From assembly GCA_027422505.1 (NCBI GenBank), contig JAPQWV010000017.1, forward strand, positions 21,143,501 through 21,207,500: 64,000 nucleotides of DNA, given 5' to 3'. This DNA is from Craterostigma plantagineum (lineage: Eukaryota; Streptophyta; Magnoliopsida; Lamiales; Linderniaceae). Within the stretch, counting starts at the first letter, position 1; each line of letters begins with the position of its first letter. Of the stretch, positions 1-11,729 are shown one piece after another. A program made the position numbers and the translations under genes. Under the pieces are notes generated by a model. It was not told where the DNA came from. It was given only the letters and a program-made list of their open reading frames with translations, and searched no databases.

Positions 1-452
1 TGATTATTAATTTTAAGTAGAATAAATAAATAAAAATAATGATATAATGGTAATTATCATATAAATTAGACTTGACATCGCAATTTTTATGAGGCCATGA
101 GTCTTAATAAAATAGAAAGATATATATAAATATATATAGTAAGTTTTCTCATTCTATTGTTAATTGGTTTTAGGATGCCTCAATTTTTAATATGGTATCA
201 GAGGAATTTTTATCTTGACGTCACCCGATTCATACTTCCACGTGTTAGATCAATCATGCCACACGTGAAGTGCCACACGGAAGGGGTGTGCTGAGATTCT
301 AAGTTGAATTTTGTCCCTCATTGAACAATTAAGTTCTCCAAGCTACTATATATACTAGTAACTTTTGTACACTCTATGTGTGCAATTAATATAATTGTGA
401 ATGAAAAATTAATTTATTCAACTTATATAGTGGATAGTTTTTGATTATTTAT
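1..452. other. AT-rich non-coding stretch with LTR-element remnants
   Basis: No coding potential is visible. A TGGTATCAGAG string at 193-203 matches the primer binding site used by copia elements (3' end of initiator tRNA-Met). A purine-rich run at about 277-288 is followed by a TG at 289. That is how the short internal part of a very small LTR element would look. However, 1-190 and 289-450 do not resemble each other by eye, so I cannot define a pair of LTRs. It abuts the truncated end of the copia remnant that follows. Confidence 0.35.
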
Positions 453-2989
453 TTATATTTTAATTAGCGTAGTAGAGAGAAAGTATATAGATTTAACCTG
501 ATCATATGACAAAGGCTCTGGAATCTTAGATACATTGGCCAAAAAAGTGAGATATGGCTGGTTTAGGGTGGATGTCAGATGAAATGGATAAGTCTGTGGG
601 GGGATGAAGGATTGTTTCTCTGTGTTGGCTGAGAAGTTATGTAAAATATAGTCTGACATCCAAGTAGGTGTAGTACGAGGTCTGGTGCTGGTCCTCATGG
701 AAACAATAGGTAAAGGAATATCATTTGTGTTTTGGTCAGGCAAATGCATTGTAGAAGGCTCCGTAAGGAGAATTTGGGAGATGGTCAGTACAATCCATGG
801 AATGGTCTGGGTACGAAATAATTGTCATAGGTTCAACAGAATCGGAGTTGTGACTCGAGGTATGGTCTGACAAACGGTAACAAAGGTCAGAAGAAGAAGA
901 CACAGGCATAGGAGCATTGCCTTGAATAAAATCTGGTTGTGCAAAAGAAACATATGCTCCTTAAAAATGACATTCCTGGAGACATGTATGGTACGATTTT
1001 CGAGGTGAAGAACCTTATAACCCTTTTGCCCACTCGGGTAACCAAGAAATACAGCATTATAAGATCTGGGATAAAATTTGCTGTAAGTGGCCGAGTGTTG
1101 GTAACATAACAAAGACACCCAAAAATTCTGAGAGTGGAGAGGTCTGGTGGCTTCGAATGGAGGATCTCATAAGGAGATTTCCAGTGTAAAATAGGTGTAG
1201 GAAGTATGTTTATAAGATAGGTCGCAGTCAATATGACATCTCCCCAAAAACGTTTGGGAAGCTGAGATTCAAGCATAAGAGCTATAGATGTTTGAAGTAT
1301 ATGTTTGTGCTTCCTTTCCACCACACCATTTTGCTGTGCCGTATAAGGACAAGATGTTTGGTGGACGATATCAAGAGAATGAAATAATTGTGCACAAGAG
1401 GAATTAAGAAATTTGGTCCCATTATCATTACGGACCTTCAAAACAGACATTTCAAACTGAGTTTTGACAAAAGCAAGAATGGTAGAGACACAAACTTGTG
1501 TTTTGTATCTGATCAAGTAGGTCCATGTAGATTTACTGTGAGTGATCATCTACAATGGTTAAAAATAGTGAGTTGGGCGGGCATAAGCTCCCCATAGGTC
1601 TATATGGATAAGCTCAAAAATTCAAGAGGTGACACTATGACTCACAGGAAATTCCGGTCTGTGTTGCTTCGAAAGTGGACATATTTCACAATTTTAGGAA
1701 AAACAGATCTAGAATCAAGATTGACTGAAAGACGTTTGAGCACTTTATTTGATGGATGCCCTAAATGAGAGTGCTTTGACACATTGGAACAGAAAGAATG
1801 ATGTGCTTCATTATTACAGCTAATGCTTCAAAGAATAGAAATTAAGTAAACAACATAAAAGAGTTTCCGCAATCTTCTGAGGCTTGAAAGAAAGCTTGGG
1901 CAGGATGTATAGGCCATTGGGCACAGGTCCAACACCAATTATTTCTCTAGTCCGAAGGTCCTGTAAAAAGGAACAATCAGCTGAGAATCCACAGTAGATG
2001 TCGGAGGCATGTGCTAATTTTCTTACTGACAAAGGATTGTATTTGAACCTTGGGACAAAAAGACATCATCAAGGATTACTTTTGGGCCAAGGGTAACCTT
2101 TCCCATGGATTGTACTAATTGGGTGCTACCATCTGGTAGTATAATTGGGATTTTCGTGGGAACTGGTTTAAGGTCGGTCATGGTATGTAGGTCTTTGGTA
2201 GTGTGGTTCGTGGCACCAGTATCTAATATCCAAAAACAGTCATCAAAATCACAAGCTAAAACATACTTAGGAGCAGAGGTATTACCTGCAAAGTCAGTGT
2301 ATCAGCAAAGTTAAGGTGGCTCTGATTTTGATTAGTGTTGCTATTGTCCTTCTCTTCATTAAATGGTTGAGCTGATTCTGCAGTTCAGTCATCTTCAGTG
2401 CAACTGAGCCAAGATCAAGCTTGTTAGAGACACTTCCTTCTTTGTTGGAGTTAGGAGAAAAATGCAGAAGCGTATCTGGAATTTGTGAGATGTAACAGAA
2501 CACCTTGGAAGATTGGCTATCTCGATTCCCTTTCCACCAATCAGAATATCCCTTGAGCTTGAAACAGCTCTCACGATCATGCCCAGATTTGTTACAATGA
2601 GTGCAGAATAGTCTAGTTTTATTCCCTTTTTTTCTTCTCTGCCGAATTAAAAAAATTTCCAGCATGTCTTTTATCTTGCCCTAAAAATTGCTTGGAGGCC
2701 ACCATTGCTACATCATCTGACGCCTTAAGAAATGGAATTGTTTCTCAACTCTGTGCACCATTGAGTAGGCCTTATTAACTGAGGGTAATGGCTCCATCGT
2801 CATAATGTTATCCTTCATAGAGTGGAAGGAATCATTTAGGCCGAGAATAAATTGCACCAACTTATCCTCTTCTTCCCTAGTCCTTGGAACTTTAGCCACA
2901 GTTGCAGGACACACTGGTAGTGGTCTAAAATGATCATATTTATCCCACAGTTTTTTCAAAGACGGAATGAACTTTTTTACGTTATTCAA
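453..2989 (-). pseudogene. Degenerate, truncated Ty1/copia gag-pol remnant
   Basis: Reading right to left on the minus strand, the order is gag, protease, integrase, then a truncated linker before reverse transcriptase. Gag (about 2989-2294) has an LTR-copia gag domain and a zinc knuckle of the form CTHCNKSGHDRESC near 2600-2560. A DTGATNH aspartic protease motif lies near 2215. The integrase core (about 1549-1000) shows the NDNGTKF and QQNGVVERK motifs. The copy is dead: many stops and frame changes separate these pieces, and pol stops at about 470, just before the reverse transcriptase, where the sequence changes to AT-rich DNA. No LTR pair was found. The domain order is certain; the lineage within copia is not assigned. 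Confidence 0.85.
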
Positions 2990-2999
2990 TAAAATTAAT

Positions 3000-3456
3000 T
3001 CTTCTTTGTTTATTTAAGTCATTTTTTAAACAAATAATCAAAAAAGAAAAAAATGAAAACGTATACCGACGGTTCAAACCGTAACCGTAACCGGTTACTC
3101 CGGTTACAAACCGTAACCGCTAGTTACCGAGGTTCGGTTATAGTTAGAGATTTTCACTAACCGTGAACCGTTTAACCACGTCTATTAGTGGGTCTATCAC
3201 GACTATTTCACCGCATGGTCAAGAAACCTCGGATACACATAAGATATAGATGGTTAACAAGATCGACCATTATGAATATGACGATCTTTCATATTTTGAT
3301 CGAAATTTCTGAAAAGGTTTACATAAATGACTCGTAGTGTGACAACACAACCATTGTGTGGTATTCTACCTCATGATAAAAAAAAGATTATCTAATCTTA
3401 GACAGGTTTAACATTCATAACTTGGGCATGATGAAATTGGAAGAGTTGCGTAGTTA
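3000..3456. other. Intergenic region with AACCG-rich repeat and 3' UTR of canopy-like gene
   Basis: No gene. Between 3061 and 3180 there are about ten overlapping forms of AACCG, GGTTAC and their complements, a density far above chance. Such clusters resemble subterminal repeats of hAT-type transposons, but I see no terminal inverted repeats or target duplication. The stretch nearest 3456 should hold the 3' UTR of the minus-strand gene ending at 3457. Confidence 0.4.
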
Positions 3457-6088
3457 TCAGAGCTCACTGTCCTTGCTTTCTTCTTCTTCATCGTTATCCT
3501 CGTTATCTCCCTTGTAATGACCGCTGCAGAGAATGAAACCAAAAAAGCGTTGTTAGCGAAAATTCGATTCATTTTCAGGACATCAATGTCCTATCATGCA
3601 GCTAGTTCACCAATCAGCAAATTAACGGAATTGCTGCATAATTTAACCAAGGAAGAGATACATGTGAATAATTAATTCTCTCGGATGATAAACTGAGAAG
3701 GCATGAAAATTACCTTGTGTGACGACAATGAGTGGCTAAGTCATGGCACAGAACTTTGCTAACCTCTCCATGTTTAACAGAGCCTTTCTTTATCAGTCCT
3801 GAAAGCTGCGTTTTTTTGTTGGAAATACAAAGTTATTAGGCTGCTAGCAGTTCAGGAAAGGAAAAGTATAGCAGGGGAATAAGGAACTTCACCTCATCTT
3901 CAGTCTCTTCAAGTAACCTAGCAGAAAACAGAGGATTTGATCCACTTATAACTAGTTTGAGGCCTAAAAGTAAAAATAATACAGTTGTTACATATAGCAT
4001 TAGTTTCAGAAAGAAAGCTCAGGTGTCTCACCTTCCACAGAAAGAGGATATGTCTTTAGAATAAGCTTTAGCTTCTTGTCTGTCTGCTGTCAAAATGATG
4101 AGGATTGGACAGACATAGTTAGAGATGATGAAGTTAATAAGTATAGCCATGTGGATAAACTGAAGAAATATTGATGAGCCTTGTGCAAAAGATTTAGAAC
4201 ACAGCAAGAGAGAAGCCACATCATATGAGCTCAATCGTAACGTCCAAGTTGCACAAATGCACATACTTCATCAGGTGAAGATGGTCGGTGCGAATGAAAG
4301 CTGGAAATTCCTTGACAATAACCAGCCTATGACACATCGCCTCTAACTTCTTGTACCGGTTTTATGGTATTATATATTTTCATAAGTCTCCACCACAAAC
4401 TCTTATTTATTCAGTTTAACAAACCATCGGTTACATTTCCATAAAAAATATTTTGCCCTATGACCAGCCATATACTTGATGATATGAAAAGTCCTTCTCT
4501 TAATCATACTACCTCACCAATCAACATGGCAGCATTTACATGTTCATCTAAATGGCAAATTAAGTACCATATTTATCTTCTTCATGTCCAGGCTTTTATG
4601 TAATTCATATGCCCTCTGTGCACTACAAAGGAAATGGTCAATAAGAGAAAGAGAAGCCTAAAATGCTTCAGCAGGGAAAATGTCATGTTAGCATCCTCGA
4701 TGAAAGGAGGTGTGATTTTAGAGCAGCTGCCAGGGTCATATCTCGTTGTACATGATGATAAGAACGTTGCCAAAGTCACAATAAGCTCATGCATTGGGTT
4801 ACATCATCAGATTGGTTCACATTAACCACCCCAAAGAATATTGATCCCAGGTTTCAAGACAGTCCAATGAGAACCGCCTACGGGTATCAATTATAATATC
4901 GCGACTAGAGCTAATGATAGCCAATTAATTGAATGATTGATAGAACAATAAGAATCGTTGCAGCATCGCAGAGACAAGAGAATGCATTTTTTCCAATGTA
5001 AGCTTGTGGACATACCAGTTTTAATGCTGTCCCAATTGCTCACTTTAATCCATACTTGTCTTTTTGGATCCACCTGTCCAGACAGAGATTAACTAACATC
5101 ATTAGCAAATAGATGTAAGGGCAACCGTACTTGTCCAGAAACAAATTTTTATATTTCACATATCATAAAGTAATGTTCTACAAAATAAGAGATAATGTCA
5201 TTTGCAATTAAATAAGGAGCCACATAGGATAAAAAGGATCAATACCTTGTCAATTGTATAATCTTGCATTTTATCACATAGTCCATCAAGGAGTTCAACA
5301 ACTCTTAATTCACTTATTCTGATTAAGATGCAAAATGAAAGTGCCAGCAGCATAAGACTAGATATAGTTGAGACTAAGATAGCATAAGTAACACATTTCT
5401 ACAAAAGAATACCTGTAATCAATTAGCTTCCCCTCACGCTGACCTTTGGAGTCCAACCGGTGTCTCATATCCAAATGATTTCTAGGTTTTTCCTGATACA
5501 ACATTCTTCCATTCATAAGGAAATATCAACTAGAAGTTGCAATCATTTGGGAACCACAATTCAATTGAATAAAATGAGAAATGAGAAAGGAAAAGAGTTC
5601 ACATTGACTAATGCGACATTAAAAGGTTAATTCATAAGTAATGGGGGATGAGCACCACCCCACCTAGATCAACTAAGAGACTGCGAAACAACTAAGCAGC
5701 AGAAAGAAAAAGGAAAGGAAATCCCACAAAAGTTTCAAGCTGTCCCATTTCTTAATATTTACTGAAATGTCTCAAGGAGGCTTCCCTTGAATTTGCAAGA
5801 GGACAATTTGAAAGAAAGGAAAAAGGAATAAACTTCTCTTACATTCAAGAGCCCACGCTCCAGCTCCGCCTGAAAAAAGAAAATCACAATAAATGAATCC
5901 ACAATACAATTAAAGCACGCACACACAATCGCCGCACGAGTTTCTTTCAAAGAAAAACGATGTCGATTAAATTGAAAACTCACAGAAATCGCATTGCAGG
6001 CTGCGCACTTGTCGTCAATGCCATAAGTGGAAACAGAGAAAATCCCGAGAAAAAACAAGCAAATCCACACTAAATTTGGACGCGACAT
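3457..6088 (-). CDS. Canopy-like (DUF3456 / saposin-like) ER protein, 9 exons, 193 aa
   Basis: Exons on the minus strand: 6088-5984, 5869-5843, 5492-5413, 5318-5246, 5073-5016, 4086-4032, 3917-3893, 3805-3714, 3523-3457. All introns are GT-AG, the phases agree and the joined frame is open (582 nt with stop). The product starts with a hydrophobic signal peptide (about residues 1-22). A saposin-like fold with six cysteines follows (C28, C31, C85, C131, C161, C168), the pattern of the canopy/MSAP family. Family members are ER-luminal helpers of receptor folding. The conserved segments LLDGLCDKMQDYT and DISSFCGR are present. The tail is strongly acidic and ends KDSEL, like but not identical to an ER-retrieval signal. 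It resembles Arabidopsis At1g42480 in my memory. Exon 2 (27 nt) and exon 7 (25 nt) are micro-exons. The gene lies head-to-tail behind the PPR gene. Confidence 0.92.
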
Positions 6089-6378
6089 TGTCCTCCGTTT
6101 GTATGCAAATACAAAGCTTTCGATTTTTGATCGATCGATGCTACGAGGTCGTGAGCTGAATGAATCTTCAGTTCAGTAACTTGTGTGTTGGGAAAAAAAA
6201 CAACAAAGAAAAGAGGGAAACGCGATACGTCATCTTGGAGCATGTGTTGTTAGGATCCAATGAGAATAAAACACCTGGCAATTCTTGACACATCAGCATT
6301 ACGTATACGGACATGGCGTTTGAAGTTTACAAGCTTCTAAAATGTCTCCGTGGATTACTTCTAACGTCTGTCTCATCA
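6089..6378 (-). promoter_or_regulatory. Spacer between PPR stop and canopy-like ATG (promoter/5' UTR)
   Basis: These 290 bases separate the stop of the PPR gene from the start of the canopy-like gene on the same strand. They must hold the PPR 3' UTR and the promoter and 5' UTR of the next gene. I see no clear TATA box. Confidence 0.4.
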
Positions 6379-9300
6379 TCACCGATCAGTTCTTCTTCGT
6401 CTTCGTCTGAGCAGATCGTTTTTTTTCTTTCGAGCAATCTCAGCCAAGCGTTGCTTGCCTTCTCTGTTAAGACCGTAAATAATGGTCCGAAAATTAACTG
6501 TACTTGGAACAATACCATCAATCAACATTTCAGATATGAGCTCAAAAGCTTCTTCAGATTTTCCCACTCTGCACAAAGAATCTATGAACATAGAGTATGT
6601 CTTAAAATCGGGCGATGGACCTTTTCGTTTCAGGCGACGAAAAACATCCCAGGCTTCGGTAACCAAACCGAGCCTAACGTATCCACAGATCAAAGCAGAG
6701 TAAGTGACAATGGTAGGTTCACAGCCCTTTTCTTTCATCTCTTGTAGAGTTCCCATAGCCTTGTCGAGCTGCTTTTCTCTAAGGAAATGGATGATTAAAT
6801 CAGTGTAAACGTGGACAGTAGGATGAATGCCTAGCGATCTCATCGATTCGATCTTCGCAAATGCTTCTTCTACTCTTCCATGGCGGAGTAAGCTGTGGAT
6901 TATACTAGCGTATGTGAATTGCTTCAGTAGGTTTCTTTCGTCGCCGATTTCATCCATCAACAATAGAGCTTGCTCCCATTTGCCTGTTCTGAGAAGGGCT
7001 CTGATGTACAAGGAGTAACAAAGTGGAGTGGAGAACCCGAATTTGGACAAAGATTCGACACATCTTTTCGCGTCTGAAAGTCTACCAACTTCGCACAAAC
7101 AGCCAATGTAAGATTCGATCAGTCCCTTGTCGGGTGAATATCCAACTCGACACATCTCCAGGTATAATCGTACTGCTTCATCAACATTTCGACCCTTTTT
7201 ACCACAGAGAGAGGTTATTAAGCAGTGATATGTGCTTGAAGTTGGTTTACAGCCACTGGGCTTCATTTCTCTGAAACAACTCAAAGCTATATCAGTTAGC
7301 CCTGTTTTCCCGTACTGCATTATCATGATCGTCCATGTATCAGATGTTATGGAGAAGCCTCTTCGTCTCATTTCATGGAAGATGCTTCTCATTTCCCTGA
7401 AGTTCTTCCCTTGGCCAGCAATCTTTATCGCAATGTTATACAGTTTCTCATCGAGGGTATTCACATGTTTCTCCCTAATCCATGAGAAGAAGTTTAAGGC
7501 AGAACCTATGTATTGAGAACTATCACGCATGATTTCCTCGACGAAATGAGAAGTGAAGTTGAAAGAGCGCTTCTCCAGTTTTTCCTGTATAAGGCACCAA
7601 TCAGCCGTGGATGACAGAATTTGATGAACTTCGAGTATGCATGGATTCGTTTGGTCACTTATCAACCCATTTCGTCTTGTTTGATTTTCTTCTGATTCCC
7701 CTATCATTTTGGGATTATCATCATCATGTTGATCAATAGAAGGTTCTCTTTCTCTGATAGGGTGAAAGGTAAGATCTCTCTGCAACCATGATATTGTGTC
7801 CAACTTCTTAGTTTCTCCCACTTTCTTCTCCAGATACGAAAGGATCTGCTTGCAAGTACGGTCATGAATATCTATTTTGCGAGCCTTAAGGTCATCAAGA
7901 AACCCGATGATTTCATCTCTTTTGCAATATTTGCAGAGCTCCTTCAAGAATATAGCACACGCTTTAGAATTTGGTTTAATTCCTCTCTCATCCATACTTT
8001 TGAACAAATCCCAAGCTTCAGATACCCGATTTTGTCTAAGATAGCCCATAGCAACAGCTGTTATCGCCAGGCAATCTAAAGGAATTTCCTTCTCAAGCAT
8101 CTCTTCGTACAGCTCGAAACCCTTTTGAACTTCATTTTCCAGAAAAAGATGTTGCAGCAACATCGTATAGGTTGAGACGGACACGTTTCCAGAATTCTCA
8201 TTATCTCGAAGCAGATTAAATGCCTCAGAAAGTTCGTTTCTCCTCAAATGTGCTTTTATAAGTATATCGACTACTTTCGGGCCAAATACGTTTCGTTTCT
8301 TCATGATCTCAACAATCTCCAATGCATCATTGGTAGATGATTCCGTGTTGCTAAGCCCTCTTAGCAACGTTTCAAATATCTCCGCGTCAAGGCTGAGATT
8401 CTTTCTACTCATATCACGAACTAACTCTAAGGCTTCTCTGATTCTCCCAGAAATGCAGAAACTCTTTATCATCATACCGTAGATGCTAGATTCTGGATAA
8501 CTAGCAAACCTTGCCATATCACGACCAACCAAATGTACTGAAGCTGTAGCTCCATCCATGGCCAAACACTTGAGTAATTCCTTGTACAATCGCAGATCAA
8601 CCTCCACGTTGTCACGAACCATTTCCTTGTAAAACTCGAGTGCAATGTCTGCTTTTCGAGCACTGCACAGTGCGTAGAGCATCTTCCTATAGGCAATAGC
8701 GTCAGGTTCGATCCCCTGTTTCTTCATACTGTCAAACACCAACAAAGCTTTTCCAAGCAGTTTAGCTTTCCCATAATGTGATATGAGAATAGTCCATGTC
8801 TTCACATTCTTTTTGCAAGAGCTTCTCTCCATTTCATCAGCCAAATTCTCCATCAAACCGAACTCCTTTGCTTCCCCAGCTACGTCGATCATTGCATCGT
8901 AAGTCCTCGTCGTGTGTCGAAACCCCTTTGCTGACTTCATCCAATTGAAAAACCTCAAACCCAAATGAGGAACTTTGAAGCATCTCTTCAGAACCATCTC
9001 AACTATCTCCTCATTGAGTTCAAAACCAGCACTGTTCAACCTCTCTTCCATTGAAAACAGACCAGAATTCTCGCTCCTCACTACCTCAGTCACCCTGTGA
9101 ACTAATGGACTAACATCCTTTACTTCAATTCCACCATTCAGATGAACCAATGCGTTACTACTCGTTCCGATGCAGCTCTCTTTCTCTCCGGCATTTTCGC
9201 AAGCACCTTGCAGCTGCTTCACTGGCTTTAACACCAGTGATCCAGGCAGACGCTCTTCTCTATCAATGATGACGTTTTCCGTCCCCAAAATACTCACAAT

Positions 9301-9480
9301 TTCATCGAACAATGGCTTCCCATAAGGTGGTGCTTCATTGGGTTTATTCAAGGCAGGATTTTTATGATTCGTTGAGCTTGAATGAACTGTCCTCCATCCA
9401 AGAGTTGTGAAGACGATTTGAAGCTCTCTACATAAAGTGTTTGGATTAAAAGCTGCAAACTTGATAAGATGACGACTCAT
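6379..9480 (-). CDS. P-class pentatricopeptide repeat protein, 1033 aa, probably mitochondrial
   Basis: A single intronless ORF, as usual for plant PPR genes. The protein is built of many 35-residue helical repeats from about residue 185 to the C-terminus, with recurrent signatures such as TYSALICGYVRLG and VTEAWDVFRRLKRKG. There is no E, DYW or SMR domain, so it is a pure P-class protein. Such proteins bind organellar RNA in a sequence-specific way and act in stability, splicing or translation. The first 40 residues are basic and hydroxylated with almost no acidic residues, which fits a mitochondrial presequence. Length and layout match At5g06400-type proteins (about 1030 aa), a match made from memory. 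The repeats fall in two blocks separated by a linker at roughly residues 560-640. The C-terminus is a run of arginines. It is divergent from the HMGB gene and no damage is visible. Confidence 0.93.
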   Translation of the reverse strand: MSRHLIKFAAFNPNTLCRELQIVFTTLGWRTVHSSSTNHKNPALNKPNEAPPYGKPLFDEIVSILGTENVIIDREERLPGSLVLKPVKQLQGACENAGEKESCIGTSSNALVHLNGGIEVKDVSPLVHRVTEVVRSENSGLFSMEERLNSAGFELNEEIVEMVLKRCFKVPHLGLRFFNWMKSAKGFRHTTRTYDAMIDVAGEAKEFGLMENLADEMERSSCKKNVKTWTILISHYGKAKLLGKALLVFDSMKKQGIEPDAIAYRKMLYALCSARKADIALEFYKEMVRDNVEVDLRLYKELLKCLAMDGATASVHLVGRDMARFASYPESSIYGMMIKSFCISGRIREALELVRDMSRKNLSLDAEIFETLLRGLSNTESSTNDALEIVEIMKKRNVFGPKVVDILIKAHLRRNELSEAFNLLRDNENSGNVSVSTYTMLLQHLFLENEVQKGFELYEEMLEKEIPLDCLAITAVAMGYLRQNRVSEAWDLFKSMDERGIKPNSKACAIFLKELCKYCKRDEIIGFLDDLKARKIDIHDRTCKQILSYLEKKVGETKKLDTISWLQRDLTFHPIREREPSIDQHDDDNPKMIGESEENQTRRNGLISDQTNPCILEVHQILSSTADWCLIQEKLEKRSFNFTSHFVEEIMRDSSQYIGSALNFFSWIREKHVNTLDEKLYNIAIKIAGQGKNFREMRSIFHEMRRRGFSITSDTWTIMIMQYGKTGLTDIALSCFREMKPSGCKPTSSTYHCLITSLCGKKGRNVDEAVRLYLEMCRVGYSPDKGLIESYIGCLCEVGRLSDAKRCVESLSKFGFSTPLCYSLYIRALLRTGKWEQALLLMDEIGDERNLLKQFTYASIIHSLLRHGRVEEAFAKIESMRSLGIHPTVHVYTDLIIHFLREKQLDKAMGTLQEMKEKGCEPTIVTYSALICGYVRLGLVTEAWDVFRRLKRKGPSPDFKTYSMFIDSLCRVGKSEEAFELISEMLIDGIVPSTVNFRTIIYGLNREGKQRLAEIARKKKNDLLRRRRRRTDR

Positions 9481-9868
9481 CTTTTTGCGTCATTTCTTAC
9501 AATACAAAGACATTGTCGCAGCAAAGAATGTACTACTGTCTTCCATGGATGAACTCTTTGCATCCATTCACCATTGTAGTAGTTTCTCTTTCTTTGCAAA
9601 AGAAATTCAAAATTAATAAAGTTGGATCTTAAATGGGCCAGCGAATACTCATTACTCAAATCGGCCCATGAAGCATAAAAATATCCAGCCTACCAATAGA
9701 GTAATGAAGTAGCAAACCCCACGTTCAGGAAAGCGCGCGTGAGACTACGACTTAAAAGAGTAGAATATCACTATTTACTACTTGCCAGGAATAATAATCC
9801 TACAAACGCACATCACGAACTTATTGAGATCAGATCGCGTGGACCTCACTCTCGCGAAAACCCTAATC
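9481..9868. promoter_or_regulatory. Divergent promoter region between PPR (-) and HMGB (+)
   Basis: The two ATGs face away from each other, 536 bases apart. This part must carry both promoters and the first 5' UTR exon of HMGB (GC-poor, with tctcgcgaaaaccctaatc before the donor at 9869). The AAACCCTAA (telo-box) motif just before the donor is common in 5' regions of plant genes for ribosomal and chromatin proteins. No clear TATA box was seen. Confidence 0.45.
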
Positions 9869-10016
9869 GTGAGTCCTCTCTCTGCTTTTCAATCTTCTTT
9901 GCTACTTGTTTCTCCTTGAATAAAAATTAAGAATCCCTGTTCTACAAAAGTTGCTAACTTTTTTTCTAATTATCGGTTCGTTGTTTGTTCGCGTTGCTTG
10001 TGTTTATTGTTTCCAG
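9869..10016 (+). other. 5' UTR intron of the HMGB gene
   Basis: A good donor (aatc|gtgagt) lies at 9869 and a pyrimidine-rich acceptor (ttccag) ends at 10016, directly before the ATG at 10017. Leader introns of this kind are common in plant HMGB and ribosomal genes and often raise expression. This is inferred from splice signals only. Confidence 0.6.
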
Positions 10017-11052
10017 ATGAAAGGTGGAAAATCCAAGGCTGATTCGAGGGTGGGCGGTGACAGGTATTCGATTTTGCTCTTTTTGATGTGTACTTAGGTT
10101 TTTTTTACACTGTTTTTTCTCTGTCTGGCGTGGGGTTGAGATCTTGAATTCAAATATTTCTTAATTTCTTTTTGATTGGATTTGTTAATATTATTTTGAC
10201 TTTTATAAACTTGTTTCCTATTGTTGGATAAAGAAAAGCGACGAGGGTTTTTAATTTCAGGGTTATGTTTATTAATATTTGGTTGAAGTTTGCCAGCTTA
10301 TTTTTAGACCTTGGGCTCATTTCTGTACTAAAGCTATAAATTTGGGAAACATGTTTGAGAGCTGGATTTGAGATGTTATTTTGTTTTATTAATCTGATTC
10401 TTTGTTTTCTTTGTGGAAATCTTTGTTCTGTGGGTCGTATGAATTTGTTGTGGTTGAAAAAATTGAACTAAGAACGCCAAACTAGATTGCTCGATCAGAT
10501 TCTTGACGTGTATCTTGTTACTTTATCTATCTGTTTCTGCTTTTTATTTGTCGTTTTGCCCATCACTATTATTATAAAGTCTCACGAGAAATATATCGAT
10601 AACAGTAGGCTTGGTGTGAAGAAACAGAAGAAGGAGAAGAAAACCAAGGACCCAAACAAGCCTAAGAGGCCACCAAGTGCCTTCTTTGTTTTCATGTAAG
10701 CTTTTTTTGTTTCTACTTTGGCATGCTGACTTGCAAAATGAATGTTCTTTTTGTTTTATCATAGTTCAAAGATTTGTTTCTGATCTGTCTTTAAGTCAAA
10801 AGCAAGAAAGATTTTCTTTGTAAACGTCACTTATAGTTTCTGGTAATCTCGTTAATTCTCTTTGTATGGAAGGTAAAACAAGAAAATAACATTTGTTGTC
10901 ACCTGAACAATCATCTTGTCATTAAGTAGTTCTGACCTTTTCTTTTGTTGCCTTCCAGGGAAGACTTTAGGAAGCAGTACAAGGAAAAGCACCCGAAGAA
11001 CAAATCAGTTGCTGCTGTGAGTTGATTTTCTTTCATAAAGTTCACCTCTTTA

Positions 11053-11093
<41 letters not shown>

Positions 11094-11655
11094 ATTGGAA
11101 GCTGAATCAATTAACTGCTTATAGGTTGGTAAGGCAAGTGGTGATAAGTGGAGATCAATGAGCGAGGAGGTAATTTTCTGGGATTTAATTACTCTAACAC
11201 TAGTTTACATAGGTTCAAATTGATTCTTGATGGAACCCACAGAGTTTCATTTATTACATAATCGATTTTTTAAAATATTTCAGGAAAAAGCTCCCTTTGT
11301 GATAGAGGCGGAAAAAAGGAAGGAGGAGTATGAGCGCAAGATGGATGCTTACAACAGAAAACTGGTGATCTTCTAACAAAATTTCCCATTTCTCGGGACA
11401 AAGATCACTTTTTTGTCCCAAATATTCGAAACTTAGTACTAATCGGTCCTTGACACGTCATAGAGTGGAGGCGGCGATGAAGGCGAGTCTGACAAGTCAA
11501 AATCGGAGGTCGAGGATGATGATGAGGAAGGCAGTGGAGAGGTAAAATATGTTTGTCTTTCTCAGATATGCAATGGAAAGTATACAATCTTTATTACAAT
11601 GTACATGAATCTGTGTTCGAATAATTCTTTGTAGGAGGAAGAAGACGACGACTAG
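10017..11655 (+). CDS. HMGB: HMGB-type high-mobility-group chromatin protein, 7 coding exons, 139 aa
   Basis: Coding exons: 10017-10063, 10606-10695, 10959-11016, 11125-11169, 11284-11364, 11464-11541, 11635-11655. The introns are GT-AG and the joined frame is open (420 nt with stop). The product has a short basic N-terminus rich in lysine (residues 17-36), one HMG box (about 34-107, with PKRPPSAFFVFM, GDKWRSMS and EKAPFVIEAEKRK) and an acidic tail of Asp/Glu (from 112, ending EEEDDD). This is the layout of plant HMGB2/3-type proteins (about 140 aa). They bend DNA without sequence specificity and loosen nucleosomes in the nucleus. Box residues expected to pack the three helices (F42, F45, Y53, W74, Y96) are present. 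A hairpin lies in the 3' UTR. No defect was seen. Confidence 0.95.
11051..11090. repeat. (TA)n microsatellite in HMGB intron 3
   Basis: About 40 bases of almost pure TA dinucleotide, starting tatatatgta. It lies inside the intron between 11016 and 11125, so length changes should not touch the protein. Confidence 0.9.
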
Positions 11656-11729
11656 ATGCTTGGTTACTATACATGTATAGTCCTTGACATTGACATTGTT
11701 GGCTTGTCTTTTATGTTTTATATGTGTTA

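Noticed and set aside
1..452. Terminal-repeat retrotransposon in miniature (TRIM)
   Set aside because: PBS-like and PPT-like strings are present, but the flanking halves do not match as LTRs.
6313..7516. Several plus-strand ORFs of 60-144 codons
   Set aside because: They are exact complements of the PPR coding sequence and show no domains or own promoter.
9477..9659. Upstream ORF overlapping the PPR start
   Set aside because: It has no ATG start; only a TTG would open it.
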